This document shows positions 47,222-56,765 of a stretch of DNA of 64,000 bases, piece after piece. Made by a program: the position numbers and the translations under genes. The notes below the pieces were generated by a model. That model was not told the DNA's origin, did no database searches, and saw only the letters and a list, made by a program, of their open reading frames with translations. The stretch is from JASDSY01 sp041441465. GTDB taxonomy: Bacteria > Muiribacteriota > UBA9980. The DNA lies in the NCBI GenBank assembly GCA_041441465.1, contig JASDSY010000005.1:124001-188000 (forward strand), read 5' to 3'. Every line of letters begins with the position of its first letter. The stretch's first letter is position 1.

Positions 47222-50164
47222 ATGGCTCAGACAAAAAACAAATATATAATAGTTATTGATGCTAATAATAAAAGGCCATTGACAGCTGCAATGGCCGGAC
47301 GCCGGAATATTGAATTTAATACGGTTACACATGATAAAATTGCCTCATACCTTATATTTTTAGCTGAGGTTATTGAATATTTCGGAGGCGGCCATGCTTT
47401 GTTTTCATGCGATCGGTTCGACGGCAATGAAGAAACCGGCTGTTGGGATTATAAGTGGCGGCTTTACAATGATGATTTTTCTATATATCGCAATTTTATA
47501 AGCAAGCGTCATTTATGGCAGAACCGTTCTGTAGTATGCGAAGATGTCACGAATGTCGTATGCAGCTGCGGAAAATATAAATTGGATTTAAGCTGCGCCG
47601 GCGATGACGGATTTTCACAATTGACGCTGACGTTAGACGGCGTTTCTAAAAATGATTCTATGTTCATTACAAGATTGGCGGAGCGTTTTTTTAATGCGGT
47701 AAGAACTGAAGAATCCCAAAGCGAAGTTATTGATGATGTGCCGGAGCAGCGTGCTTCTGAATCTGACTATAAATGTGCCGATAAAGATGAAGAACTTATT
47801 TTTTTCAAGGATATATATGATGCCGCCCAATACGGCGGGCTTAATGCCGTAGAAAAGTATATTAATCAGGGCGTACCGGCAGATCAGAAAAACGCTGATT
47901 CAAAAACGCCGTTATTTATTGTTTGCGAGCGGTTTGACGAGCGTTTGGAGATTGCCGGATTTCTTTTATCGCACGGCGCTAATGTCAGGGTGTGCAACGA
48001 ATACCGTCAATCAGCGCTTTTTGCGGCATCGGAAAAGGGGCATGCCGAAATAGTAAAGCTGCTTTTAAAAAATGGCGCGTCGCCTCAAACTTCCGATCTT
48101 ACTGGTATGTTTGCTATCCATGCCGCTGCTATGTACGATAGGCCATATGTTATAAAGCTTCTTATCGAATCGGGCGCGCCGGTTGATGCAAAGGACGGCG
48201 GTAAATATACGGCACTTCATATCGCTACTATGAATAAGAATCTGGATTCCGTAATTATGCTTGTAAATTGCGGCGCAAGTATAATGAAGAAAAATCCTGA
48301 CGGGCATACTGCCATCGATATTGCGAAAAATCGTAATTTTAATGAAATAGCGACTTTTTTAGAGGACGCGCAGAAAAAACACAATAACAATACTTATGAC
48401 GAAAGGATTCAAACTCCGCTGCCAGGTGATGATGTTGTTCAAGCAAAAAACAATAATCTGAATTCTGAAATTCATAAAAAAATATCTGACGCACCGCAAT
48501 ATCATTCTAAAAATACCGTAGAAAAGAAATCAGGTAATGGGCAGAACTGTGCCCAAACTGCCGAAATCGGTTGCAGCCGAAAAAATTCCGGCAATAATAG
48601 TAATTCTAAAATAATTTCTGAGTTGACTTCTGCCGCGGCGCGTTCCGACGAGTTTAAGATAAAGGAGCTGTTAGATAAAGGCGCCGACATTAATTGCCAT
48701 GAATGTAACGGCCAGACGCCTCTTATTGCGGTGGTTTCCAAATTAAGCACAAGTTTAAAGGCTTTAAAATTATTAATAAATTCCGGCGCGTGTCTGGATG
48801 CCGCGGATAATAAAGGAAATACCGCTCTTATTTACGCCGCTGAAAAAAATAATGTCGGCGCGATGAATGAATTGACTGACGCCGGATGCGATATGGATAT
48901 CCGGAATAAAAGCGGTGAAACTGCGCTTTATTTAGCCGCATTTAACGGTTCTTACGAAGCGTGCAGGCACCTTTTGAGCGCCGGAGCGAACCTGGAAATA
49001 GCCGCTAAATATAAAAGAACGCCGCTTATAGCCGCCGCTGCGAAGGGAGACATAAAAACGGCTCTGCATCTTATTTATTCAGGCGCCGATATAAACATAA
49101 TGCCGGATGGAAATTGGAATGCCTTGATGTATGCGGTTTATAATGATAATTATACACTTGCGGAAGAGTTAATTAATTTTGGCGCTAAAGTTAACTTTCA
49201 GGATTGTTCCGGTGAAACGCCAATTATTAAAGCCGCGTCGAAATTAAATGGCGCTATGATTAAATTGCTGCTCGATGCCGGCGCCGATCCTGAAATTAAG
49301 GATATTAAAGGCCGTAATGCAATCGATGCCGCAGTTGAAGCGTCGGCCGGGGAAAGTATAATTAATCTTATAGCGTCAAAATGCGGTCAGGAAATATGTG
49401 ATAAGGTTAAAAAGATGAAATTCAGGCCGGAACGTGTGGAATATGTCGGGCCGCTGGATACTGAACCCCGCGGTTCGAGTTCTTCCGGTTCGAATTCAGC
49501 ATCTTCGAGCGCGTCTTCTGGTAATGACCGGATGCCTCCGCTTCCGGAAGGATTCGAGCCGTCGCAGGCTTTCAGGCGTTTTTATGACAGTTTTTTCGGG
49601 AGTGCTTATATGGCCTGGCACGACGGGCTTGATCTTGAATCTATCGATCTTCTTAAAGGCGAGGAACGCGAACTTGCCGAGAAACTGCTTTTAGAGTACG
49701 GCGACCACCGCGCTTCGACAGGATTGGGGCAATTAAAATCGGCGAAATCAGCCGAACTTTTGAAGGAAAATTTAAAATCGTCGTCGGCTCAGGAAGTTGT
49801 AAACACGGCCGTCGCGTTAAAGAAAATCGAAAATGACGATAAATATTGCGAAAATATAATATATGTCCTGAAAAAATCAGTAAGTGAATATGACAAACTC
49901 GAGGCGGCGATAGCGTTAAGGCATTTTAAGACGCGCGAGTCCATAGCGGCTCTATACGAAGCCGTTTGCGATGAACATTATCTGGTAAGATATCACGCGT
50001 GCGATTCACTTCTTATATTGTACGGAATGAAAAGCGGCATTTCAGATTATAAGGAAATTTTTCAGAATATCATAGGCGGCAAAAACGACGAGCCGGTAAC
50101 TCCAATCGACAGGCAGCGCTTCAGGCAGGCCGTAATTTTATTAAAAAGCATGTTTGAAAAGTAA
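47222..50164 (+). CDS. ankyrin-repeat protein with HEAT-like C-terminus
   Basis: Large (980 residues) protein-interaction protein. Residues about 1-165 form an unrecognised alpha/beta domain starting KYIIVIDANNKRPL with many Cys and Trp. Ankyrin repeats follow in two blocks, about 196-383 (RQSALFAASEKGHAEIVKLL, KYTALHIATMNKNLDSVIML) and about 461-720 (GNTALIYAAEKNNVGAMNEL, SGETALYLAAFNGSYEACRH), separated by a hydrophilic Asn/Lys-rich linker. A serine/glycine tract (about 750-775) precedes a HEAT-like region (about 820-980). No signal peptide or membrane segment is seen, so it is cytoplasmic unless exported by a special route. An AAGGA site precedes the ATG. The gene ends 5 bases from a converging HEPN gene. 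Binding partner unknown. Confidence 0.88.
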   Translation: MAQTKNKYIIVIDANNKRPLTAAMAGRRNIEFNTVTHDKIASYLIFLAEVIEYFGGGHALFSCDRFDGNEETGCWDYKWRLYNDDFSIYRNFISKRHLWQNRSVVCEDVTNVVCSCGKYKLDLSCAGDDGFSQLTLTLDGVSKNDSMFITRLAERFFNAVRTEESQSEVIDDVPEQRASESDYKCADKDEELIFFKDIYDAAQYGGLNAVEKYINQGVPADQKNADSKTPLFIVCERFDERLEIAGFLLSHGANVRVCNEYRQSALFAASEKGHAEIVKLLLKNGASPQTSDLTGMFAIHAAAMYDRPYVIKLLIESGAPVDAKDGGKYTALHIATMNKNLDSVIMLVNCGASIMKKNPDGHTAIDIAKNRNFNEIATFLEDAQKKHNNNTYDERIQTPLPGDDVVQAKNNNLNSEIHKKISDAPQYHSKNTVEKKSGNGQNCAQTAEIGCSRKNSGNNSNSKIISELTSAAARSDEFKIKELLDKGADINCHECNGQTPLIAVVSKLSTSLKALKLLINSGACLDAADNKGNTALIYAAEKNNVGAMNELTDAGCDMDIRNKSGETALYLAAFNGSYEACRHLLSAGANLEIAAKYKRTPLIAAAAKGDIKTALHLIYSGADINIMPDGNWNALMYAVYNDNYTLAEELINFGAKVNFQDCSGETPIIKAASKLNGAMIKLLLDAGADPEIKDIKGRNAIDAAVEASAGESIINLIASKCGQEICDKVKKMKFRPERVEYVGPLDTEPRGSSSSGSNSASSSASSGNDRMPPLPEGFEPSQAFRRFYDSFFGSAYMAWHDGLDLESIDLLKGEERELAEKLLLEYGDHRASTGLGQLKSAKSAELLKENLKSSSAQEVVNTAVALKKIENDDKYCENIIYVLKKSVSEYDKLEAAIALRHFKTRESIAALYEAVCDEHYLVRYHACDSLLILYGMKSGISDYKEIFQNIIGGKNDEPVTPIDRQRFRQAVILLKSMFEK

Positions 50165-50169
50165 TATTT

Positions 50170-50574
50170 TTAGTAATATTTTTGCTCGAAAATATGCTTT
50201 TCTATTTCATCTATAAAAAATTGAGCCTTTTCGATCTGTGTTCTGGCATCTTCAGAAGATACAACATAAAAATCCGTGTAATCTGCATCATGTCGGAAAC
50301 TTTCAGCATCTAATATTATTCTGGCAAGTTCATTATTTAATATTTTTGTGGCAATGTAATTTTTAATAAAATAAGAAATAATTCCTGAATGTTTTTTTGA
50401 ATCAAATTCATTATATGCTAATAATGCCCTTGCCGCATGAAAAATTGAATAATACGAACAATTTAATGATTTTGAATAAATTCCTTTTTCAAATAATAAT
50501 TTTGATGCATCAAATTCTTCTCTGGCTTTATTTAATCGATATTTTGATAATGCGGAAATTTCTTCAGGCAGCAT
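50170..50574 (-). CDS. HEPN-domain protein, probable toxin of a HEPN/MNT pair
   Basis: Small helical protein (134 residues) of the HEPN family, RNases or RNA-binding proteins found with minimal nucleotidyltransferases. It contains KAREEFDASKLLFEKGIYSKSLNCSYYSIFHAARALL, the typical two-helix segment of this group, and RHDADYTDFY near the C-terminus (RHxxDY; the catalytic R-x4-6-H form is not fully clear). The frame opens at 50592, but the ATG at 50574 has an AAGGA ribosome site and is preferred. It overlaps the upstream MNT gene by 11 bases, so translation is coupled. Confidence 0.85.
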   Translation of the reverse strand: MLPEEISALSKYRLNKAREEFDASKLLFEKGIYSKSLNCSYYSIFHAARALLAYNEFDSKKHSGIISYFIKNYIATKILNNELARIILDAESFRHDADYTDFYVVSSEDARTQIEKAQFFIDEIEKHIFEQKYY

Positions 50575-50917
50575 ATAATTCAATTCCTTCATTTTCTATC
50601 TTACGATATAAAAATTGAATGTTTAAATTTTTATAATATTCATTTTCGTTTTCAATTGAAATTGAAGGTAATACTGAATATTTAATCGTTAAATCAAGCC
50701 TGATAGAAGTTATTAAGTCTTTATATGCTTTTTTATCAATGTTATTTACTAATACCATAATATCGATGTCAGATTCATTATCATAATTACCTTTTGCGTA
50801 TGAACCAAATAAAATAATCTTTTTAAGGTTATTTTTAAATAATTCTCTTAATCTTGCTTCAAGTTCAACTAAAAGTTCTTTTATTTTATTGTCTTTAATG
50901 ATTATTTCTTTTGTCAT
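50564..50917 (-). CDS. MNT-type minimal nucleotidyltransferase, probable antitoxin
   Basis: Polymerase-beta-superfamily nucleotidyltransferase of 117 residues. The motif LFGSYAKGNYDNESDIDIMV (about residues 36-55) has the G-S-x-A-x-G and S-D-I-D catalytic elements. In characterised pairs the MNT partner silences the HEPN toxin by AMPylation. An AAGGAC site precedes the ATG. The pair lies next to the type I restriction locus, as defence and stabilisation modules often do. Confidence 0.9.
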   Translation of the reverse strand: MTKEIIIKDNKIKELLVELEARLRELFKNNLKKIILFGSYAKGNYDNESDIDIMVLVNNIDKKAYKDLITSIRLDLTIKYSVLPSISIENENEYYKNLNIQFLYRKIENEGIELYAA

Positions 50918-51034
50918 AACAGTCCTTTTGGCTTAATTAAAATTTATTATATCACAATATTATAATTTTTCATATATTAAAAAAAAATTTTGTATGCCCC
51001 CCTGAATATTAGTTCAATTATTTCGTTTTCTGAA

Positions 51035-53353
51035 TTACGCCGCTATTCGTTCATATAGATATTTCTGAAAAGTAACGAATGTATCGCGAATTTTTTCAAC
51101 GCCGCCGAGTATTTTAGTCGCATCGTCAATCGCGTGATATTTTAACGTCAAAAGGTCCGGCAGTTTTTCCTGATCGAGTTCCTCTACGCCGGTTTCAATG
51201 TATTTAGCCAGGACAAATTCCAGAAACTCAATTTGCTTATCGTCTAACCCTTCGTAAATTTTTGATTTAGCTTCGTTAACCCTCAGCTGCCTTGTTATAG
51301 GTTTGACTGCGAACGCGACAAATTCAAGTACATCGAATAAATCACTTTTTTCGGCGTTTATTAATTGCTGTAATATTGTAAATTCATCTTTGCCATAGCC
51401 GTTTTCAGAGAGTTTTTCCAGGAATATTTTTCTGGTTTTAGGATGCGACCAGATATTTCGAAGTTCGTCCTCATTTTTAAAGAAATCCGGTAATGTGCCA
51501 AAGAGGTTATGCAAAAATTCTTCGGCTGAAATTGGCGTGCCGTCAGCGCTCCAGAACGAAGTAGAGATCATATGCTGTATTTCGCGTTCTTTGCCGTCAG
51601 CCAATTTTATCTTTAATTTTCTTTTAGGTTCCAGCGGCGTGCCTGGCGGATCACTTATTACTACCGGCTTTTTAGGGCCGGCCGGCGGATCCGGATTTTC
51701 AGGTTTTCCGCCGGCATCATCAACAGGTTCGCCATCCCATTCAGGATCGGCAAAATATTTATAAGCATCGACAAAATCATAAATCGTAAAATAATCTTTA
51801 CCGTCAAAAAGCCTTGTGCCGCGTCCGACAATCTGTTTAAATTCGATAATATTATTTATGGGGCGCATTAAAACAATATTTCGTATGTTTCTCGCGTCAA
51901 CGCCGGTCGAAAGTTTTTGCGATGTAGTGAGAATGGTCGGTATTGTTTTTTCGTTATCACGGAATTCCCGTAAATACTGTTCGCCGAGTTTTCCGTCGTT
52001 AGCGGTTACGCGGACGCAATAATTAGGGTTCGGCGACTGTTTTTGCTGATTAATTAAATCCCTGACTGCAAGGGCGTGGTCTTGATTGGCGCAAAAGATG
52101 ATTGTTTTTTCATTCTGGTTAATTTCTTCAAGGATTATTTTTACTCTTTTGCTTTCGCGTTCCTTGATTTCGATTATGCGATTAAAATCCGCTTCTTCAT
52201 ATATTTTTCCAGCCTCAACTTCGCCTTCGATAACTGTATCGTCAGAAGTATAAACATATTCATCGAGCGTGGTTTGAACCCGTTTTACTTTGAACGGCGT
52301 CAAAAATCCATCGTTAATGCCTTCTTTTAATGAATAAACATAAACAGGCTCGCCGAAATATTTATAAGTATCAACGTTATCTTTGCGTTTGGGCGTAGCG
52401 GTAAGGCCGAGCTGGACGGCCGGGGAAAAATATTCGAGAATGCCGCGCCAGTTAGATTCGTCATTCGCGCCGCCGCGGTGACATTCGTCAATTATAATAA
52501 AATCAAAAAAATCGGGCGGATAATCGCCGTAATACGGAGTATTGTCAGGGCCGCTCATAAAGGTTTGGAAAATAGTAAAAAATATATTTCCGTTTTTGGG
52601 AATGCTTCCTTTTTTTCGTATTTCGTCTGGAGCGATACGGATAAGGGCGTCTTCCGGAAATGCCGAAAAAGCGTTAAAAGCCTGATCCGCGAGAATATTC
52701 CGGTCCGCTAAAAATAAAATACGCGGCCTTCTGCTGCCGTCGCGTAACAGGTTCCAGCGTGTATGGTAAAGTTTCCAGGCAATTTGAAACGCGATAAATG
52801 TTTTTCCTGTGCCGGTGGCAAGAGTCAGAAGGATACGCTGGTTTTTATCGGCTATTGCGAGCATTACATTATTTACGGCTATTTCCTGATAATACCGCGC
52901 TGATTTAGTGCCGCCGACTTCTTCAAAAGGAACCTTGTTAAATTTATCGCGCCATTCGTTTTGTGCGGAATAAATTTTATTCCAGAGTTCATCCGGGGTC
53001 GGAAATTTTTCAACAATGCCTTCGGCGCCGGTTTTCATGCAAATTTCATAGATTTCGAGGCCGTTTGTTGCATAAGCGTAGTCAAGGCAGAGTTTTTCCG
53101 CGTAATTTTTAGCCTGCGCGACTCCTTCTCTGACGCTGATTCCGGCGCTTTTGGCTTCTATAACGGCGAGTTTGCGGTTATTATAAACCAGAATATAATC
53201 CGCTTTTAAAAGATTTGAGCGTTTGCCGCCTGATTGAATTTTTCCGGCGGTAATGTTATATTCTCTTGAAATTTTAGAGCCTTCAACAATGCCCCAGCCG
53301 GAGTCTTTCAGTTTTGGATCTATATATTCGGCTCTGGTTTCAGCTTCATTCAT
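51035..53353 (-). CDS. hsdR: type I restriction endonuclease subunit R
   Basis: Motor-nuclease subunit that translocates and cuts unmodified DNA. The N-terminal PD-(D/E)xK nuclease has LLKADYILVYNNRKLAVIEAK (about residues 48-68). The SF2 helicase region has TLATGTGKTFIAFQ (Walker A, about 180-193), FIIIDECHRGG (DEAD-like box), LGLTATPKR and QIVGRGTRLFDGKDYF (motif VI). The C-terminal part (about 600-772) resembles the EcoEI R-subunit C-domain that docks on the methylase. At about 772 residues it matches the shorter EcoAI/EcoEI-like group. The ATG at 53353 has an AAGGAT ribosome site; a TTG lies two codons upstream. It follows the broken rhuM gene by two bases. Confidence 0.95.
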   Translation of the reverse strand: MNEAETRAEYIDPKLKDSGWGIVEGSKISREYNITAGKIQSGGKRSNLLKADYILVYNNRKLAVIEAKSAGISVREGVAQAKNYAEKLCLDYAYATNGLEIYEICMKTGAEGIVEKFPTPDELWNKIYSAQNEWRDKFNKVPFEEVGGTKSARYYQEIAVNNVMLAIADKNQRILLTLATGTGKTFIAFQIAWKLYHTRWNLLRDGSRRPRILFLADRNILADQAFNAFSAFPEDALIRIAPDEIRKKGSIPKNGNIFFTIFQTFMSGPDNTPYYGDYPPDFFDFIIIDECHRGGANDESNWRGILEYFSPAVQLGLTATPKRKDNVDTYKYFGEPVYVYSLKEGINDGFLTPFKVKRVQTTLDEYVYTSDDTVIEGEVEAGKIYEEADFNRIIEIKERESKRVKIILEEINQNEKTIIFCANQDHALAVRDLINQQKQSPNPNYCVRVTANDGKLGEQYLREFRDNEKTIPTILTTSQKLSTGVDARNIRNIVLMRPINNIIEFKQIVGRGTRLFDGKDYFTIYDFVDAYKYFADPEWDGEPVDDAGGKPENPDPPAGPKKPVVISDPPGTPLEPKRKLKIKLADGKEREIQHMISTSFWSADGTPISAEEFLHNLFGTLPDFFKNEDELRNIWSHPKTRKIFLEKLSENGYGKDEFTILQQLINAEKSDLFDVLEFVAFAVKPITRQLRVNEAKSKIYEGLDDKQIEFLEFVLAKYIETGVEELDQEKLPDLLTLKYHAIDDATKILGGVEKIRDTFVTFQKYLYERIAA

Positions 53354-53355
53354 TT

Positions 53356-53803
53356 TCAACTATCCTTATCGTTTTTTTCAAATTTTTCTATTCTTTTTAA
53401 AATTGCGTCAAAATCCGAAACATAGTTTTTGTCCTGCACGATTCGGAAACTCTCATATTCTTTTTCAGCCAGAGCAAGAGCCACTTCGTGCGAGATTTTG
53501 GCCGTTATATGCAGTTATCGAGAATTCCTCGGCAACTGATTTCGGGTTGATTGTTTTTAGTTTAACCTTTCTGCCGCCTTCAATTTGAACTACCGAGAAA
53601 TCCTCGGTAGTTGACTTCTCACTTAATTCAAGGGTTTCGTAAATATTTTTGAGGTGAAATGAAATATTGTCTGACGAACATTCGAACAATGCCGCCATTA
53701 ATTTTTGTGATAACCATAGGTTTTCATTTTCGAAGCGAACTTCTATCTTTATTTTGCCGTCAGGCGTTTCGTAAAAAGTTATCTGATTGATGTTTTCGTT
53801 CAT
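53356..53803 (-). pseudogene. rhuM-like gene remnant (internal deletion and frameshift)
   Basis: RhuM-family genes (about 330 codons when intact) often sit inside type I restriction loci. The first about 75 residues match the family start: ITFYETPDGKIKIEVRFENE, NLWLSQKLMAALFECSSDNI and SFHLKNIYETLELSEKST. The frame then degrades and stops at 53465. Moving one frame at about 53510 recovers the family's C-terminal end: AKISHEVALALAEKEYESFR then IVQDKNYVSDFDAIL, with a stop at 53356. The middle of the protein is missing. The 5' end overlaps hsdS by 4 bases and the 3' end abuts hsdR, so the remnant still links the operon. Confidence 0.75.
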
Positions 53804-55005
53804 AATTCACCCGCAAAAGCTTTTTGTAAAAGCGATTTTTTCAGTTCAGTGAGAGCGGCGAGTTTTTGACTGTAAATTGATTCGAGTTTTTTTGTTTCTT
53901 CTGATAAATCGTCAAGCTTAGAGACAATTGAGTGTTGTTCAGAAAGAGGTGGAATAGGAAGACTAGCCTTTTTAACCAGATCACCACTAATGTTTTTTAC
54001 AATTGCTCCACTTGCCAATGAAATAAACTGGTTCATTGTAAATGGGGATGCTAATAGATACCAAAAAAACTCCGTGTCAATATTTTGGGGCAGTCTTAAA
54101 ACAAACCATCCATCGTGAATATATCCTTCGGTTTTCATAATATAAGGTTTTCCAAAAGACATTGAATTTGATAAAATGAAATCGCCTTCTTTTACATAAC
54201 GGGATTTTTCAGCACCTTTTTTTGTAATTTTTTCTTTTGTAGTATAGATATATTTATCAATGCCTTTTGTATCGCCAATTTTAATCCAATTTACACCATC
54301 TGAATCATTTGTAAGATATTTTTCAATTGGTCTAGGAGAACTTCCTCTTTCAACAATGCACACTTCACCAAGTTTTTTTATTTCCCAGCCTTCACCAGCA
54401 TTATCAAAAATATTCTGCAAATAAGATTCAAAAATTTCGCGCGCGTTTTTAAGATTTTTTTCGGCGTTTTCTTTTGCTTTTTCTATAGCGGCAAATGCTT
54501 CGTCTAAAATGGCGACGATGCGGCGTTGCTCAGAAAGTGGTGGAAGCGGAATAAAAATTTCTCCAAGTTTATTTCTACTTACACGTTTTCTGGTTGTACC
54601 TGATGTTTCTTTTTCAATATCATTCAGATATTGAATAGATTGTGAATAATAATTAAAATATTCAGAAATTAATATTTTAGTATTAAACCTAACAATTGTA
54701 CAATCAACTGCAGTTATCATTCGTTCACCAGTGTTAGGCAAAATACATGTTCTTCCAACCGGATCTGGTAATCTTGAAATTAAACAATCGCCTTCAAATA
54801 TTTCAGTACACTTTAATTTATTAAAAGTTGTTTCAGATATATAACGAGCTTTTTCAGCCCTGTCTTTAAAATAACCTGTGCCAACATTACCGGTTTGAAT
54901 TAAGCGTATTCCTTCAGATGATTGATCTTTACTTTCTATCCAGTCACCGTCAGCAAATACTTCACATATTTCATTTAACTTTTTTTTACTCCAATTTTTA
55001 TTCAT
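53800..55005 (-). CDS. hsdS: type I restriction specificity subunit S
   Basis: Recognises the bipartite DNA target for the methylase and restriction complexes. Two target-recognition domains (about residues 1-145 and 205-345) are each followed by a conserved helical spacer. The first starts PLPPLSEQRRIVAILDEAFA (about 155-200) and the second PIPPLSEQHSIVSKLDDLSE (about 350-400), ending in KSLLQKAFAGEL. Its length of 401 is normal. The 5' end overlaps hsdM by 4 bases. The target sequence cannot be predicted from this alone. Confidence 0.95.
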   Translation of the reverse strand: MNKNWSKKKLNEICEVFADGDWIESKDQSSEGIRLIQTGNVGTGYFKDRAEKARYISETTFNKLKCTEIFEGDCLISRLPDPVGRTCILPNTGERMITAVDCTIVRFNTKILISEYFNYYSQSIQYLNDIEKETSGTTRKRVSRNKLGEIFIPLPPLSEQRRIVAILDEAFAAIEKAKENAEKNLKNAREIFESYLQNIFDNAGEGWEIKKLGEVCIVERGSSPRPIEKYLTNDSDGVNWIKIGDTKGIDKYIYTTKEKITKKGAEKSRYVKEGDFILSNSMSFGKPYIMKTEGYIHDGWFVLRLPQNIDTEFFWYLLASPFTMNQFISLASGAIVKNISGDLVKKASLPIPPLSEQHSIVSKLDDLSEETKKLESIYSQKLAALTELKKSLLQKAFAGEL

Positions 55006-56456
55006 ATCATTTTCCTGATTTTCTTCAAGACTTCCATGCTTTCCTTATCCAGAGTTTCAATTTCATTCAATATTTCTTCCGGCTCGCGAAGCATTGTTTC
55101 ATCTTTTTTATTAGGGTTTTTAAGCGATAAATCATAAGTTTTTTTATCGATATCAGCGATATTAACCGACCATGAATTTTCTGAATCGGCCTTTGTTTTT
55201 TGTAATTTTACAAAATCGGCAAGGTCGTTTTCATTTAATGGATTGGTTTTACCGAGGTTGCGGTCAAGATTAAGCTGATAATACCATACTTTTCTCGTTG
55301 GTGCGCCTTTTTCAAAAAAGAGGACAATGGTTTTAACGCCGGCGCCAGTAAATGTTCCGCCCGGCAGGTCAAGGACAGTATGTAAATTGCAGCTTTCTAT
55401 GAGCATTTTTCGTAATGAGATGGAAGCGTTATCGGTGTTTGAGAGGAATGTGTTTTTAATAACAACACCGGCCCGGCCGCCTGCTTTTAAAATTTTGATG
55501 AAATGCTGAAGAAATAAAAACGCCGTTTCGCCTGTTTTTATGGGAAAATTCTGCTGTACTTCGGAGCGTTCCTTGCCGCCGAATGGCGGGTTAGCAAGTA
55601 TAATGTCATAACGGTCTTTTTCCTGAATATCTTCGATATTTTCAGAAAGCGTGTTTGTGTGAACGATATTCGGCGCTTCGATGCCGTGAAGTATCATATT
55701 CATCGTGCCTATTATATACGCGAGCGCCTTTTTTTCCTTGCCGTAAAAAGTGGTTTTTTGAAGAGTTTCAAATTCTTTGGTGGTAAGATTTTTACTTGCT
55801 TTTAAATATTCGAATGCTTCGACTAAAAACCCGGCAGAACCGGCCGCGCCGTCATATATTTTATTTCCGATAACCGGAGCCGTAACCTTAACGATAGTTT
55901 TAATTAACGGCCGCGGAGTATAATATTCACCGCCGTTTCTGCCGGCATTTCCCATATTTTTAATTTTATCTTCATAAAGATGAGATAATTCATGTTTTTC
56001 ATTTTTGGAACGGAAGCGTAATTCATCGATGATATCAATTATTTCGCGCAAATTATGCCCGCTCTGGACTTTATTTTTCAATTCATTGAAAATTTCGCCT
56101 ATTTTATATTCAATAGTATTTGAGCTTTCCGCGGAAGTTTTGAATTTTTTAAAATATGGAAAGAGCTTATGATCGACAAAATCTTTCAGATCGTCGCCTG
56201 TTAACGCTTTATTGTGATCTATTTTACCGTCCTTTGTTTTAGGCGCTGCCCAGATTTCCCATTGATATTGCTTTTCTATGATTTCCTTATAAAATAATCC
56301 CGAAAGATCCGCTTTGATTTTCCGTTCTTTTTCAAGATCGTCAAGATATTTTAAAAATAAAATCCATGAAGTCTGCTCGATATAATCCAGCTCGCTGCCG
56401 CAGCCTGCGTCTTTATGCAATATGTCATCTATGTTTTTAAAAGCCTGTTCAAACAA
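55002..56456 (-). CDS. hsdM: type I restriction-modification methyltransferase subunit M
   Basis: Adenine-N6 methyltransferase of the type I system, 484 residues. The helical N-terminal domain (HsdM_N, about 1-140) precedes the catalytic domain, with NGGEYYTPRPLIKTIV (about 175-190), SAM motif YDGAAGSAGFLVEAFEY (about 199-215) and the catalytic motif ILANPPFGGKER (NPPF, about 285-296). The C-terminus carries the family LNLDRNLGKTNPL stretch. The start is a TTG after an AGAGGAAG ribosome site. First gene of the hsdM-hsdS-(rhuM)-hsdR operon. Confidence 0.96.
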   Translation of the reverse strand: MFEQAFKNIDDILHKDAGCGSELDYIEQTSWILFLKYLDDLEKERKIKADLSGLFYKEIIEKQYQWEIWAAPKTKDGKIDHNKALTGDDLKDFVDHKLFPYFKKFKTSAESSNTIEYKIGEIFNELKNKVQSGHNLREIIDIIDELRFRSKNEKHELSHLYEDKIKNMGNAGRNGGEYYTPRPLIKTIVKVTAPVIGNKIYDGAAGSAGFLVEAFEYLKASKNLTTKEFETLQKTTFYGKEKKALAYIIGTMNMILHGIEAPNIVHTNTLSENIEDIQEKDRYDIILANPPFGGKERSEVQQNFPIKTGETAFLFLQHFIKILKAGGRAGVVIKNTFLSNTDNASISLRKMLIESCNLHTVLDLPGGTFTGAGVKTIVLFFEKGAPTRKVWYYQLNLDRNLGKTNPLNENDLADFVKLQKTKADSENSWSVNIADIDKKTYDLSLKNPNKKDETMLREPEEILNEIETLDKESMEVLKKIRKMI

Positions 56457-56765
56457 TTTCTACTTCCTCTATTCAGAAAAATATTTTTTTAACTATTATA
56501 ATACTTTTATGCGTATAAAATCAATAATTTTTTGCCGGCTTTTGGTTATGGAATTTTTATTTTGTATTGCATTTTTTATGGCAGCAGTTGAACTATGTTA
56601 AGTATTGTTTTAAATACCTATAAAAAGAGCTTTTTATGAAATAATTTTAGTACGTTAAGTTTTTAATGTTATTGCCGCGCTGAAAATATAAAATAAGCAG
56701 AATAATAAAAAAAGGCAGCTTCGAAAAAATTCGTTACTGCCTTTTAGATTACTAATTTTTATAAA
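56457..56765. other. intergenic region
   Basis: About 310 bases between the helicase gene and hsdM, both on the minus strand. Apart from the terminator at its left end it is plain AT-rich sequence; the hsdM promoter should be here but no consensus match was found. Confidence 0.5.
56708..56746. terminator. intrinsic terminator after the DEAD-box helicase gene
   Basis: Arms AAAAGGCAG and CTGCCTTTT flank a CTTCGAAAAAATTCGTTA loop region with an internal TTCGAA. On the minus strand the T-run follows the stem, 20 bases after the helicase stop. Confidence 0.8.

Noticed and set aside
47227..47427. 66-residue frame antisense to the start of the ankyrin gene
   Set aside because: No start signals; shadow of the coding strand.
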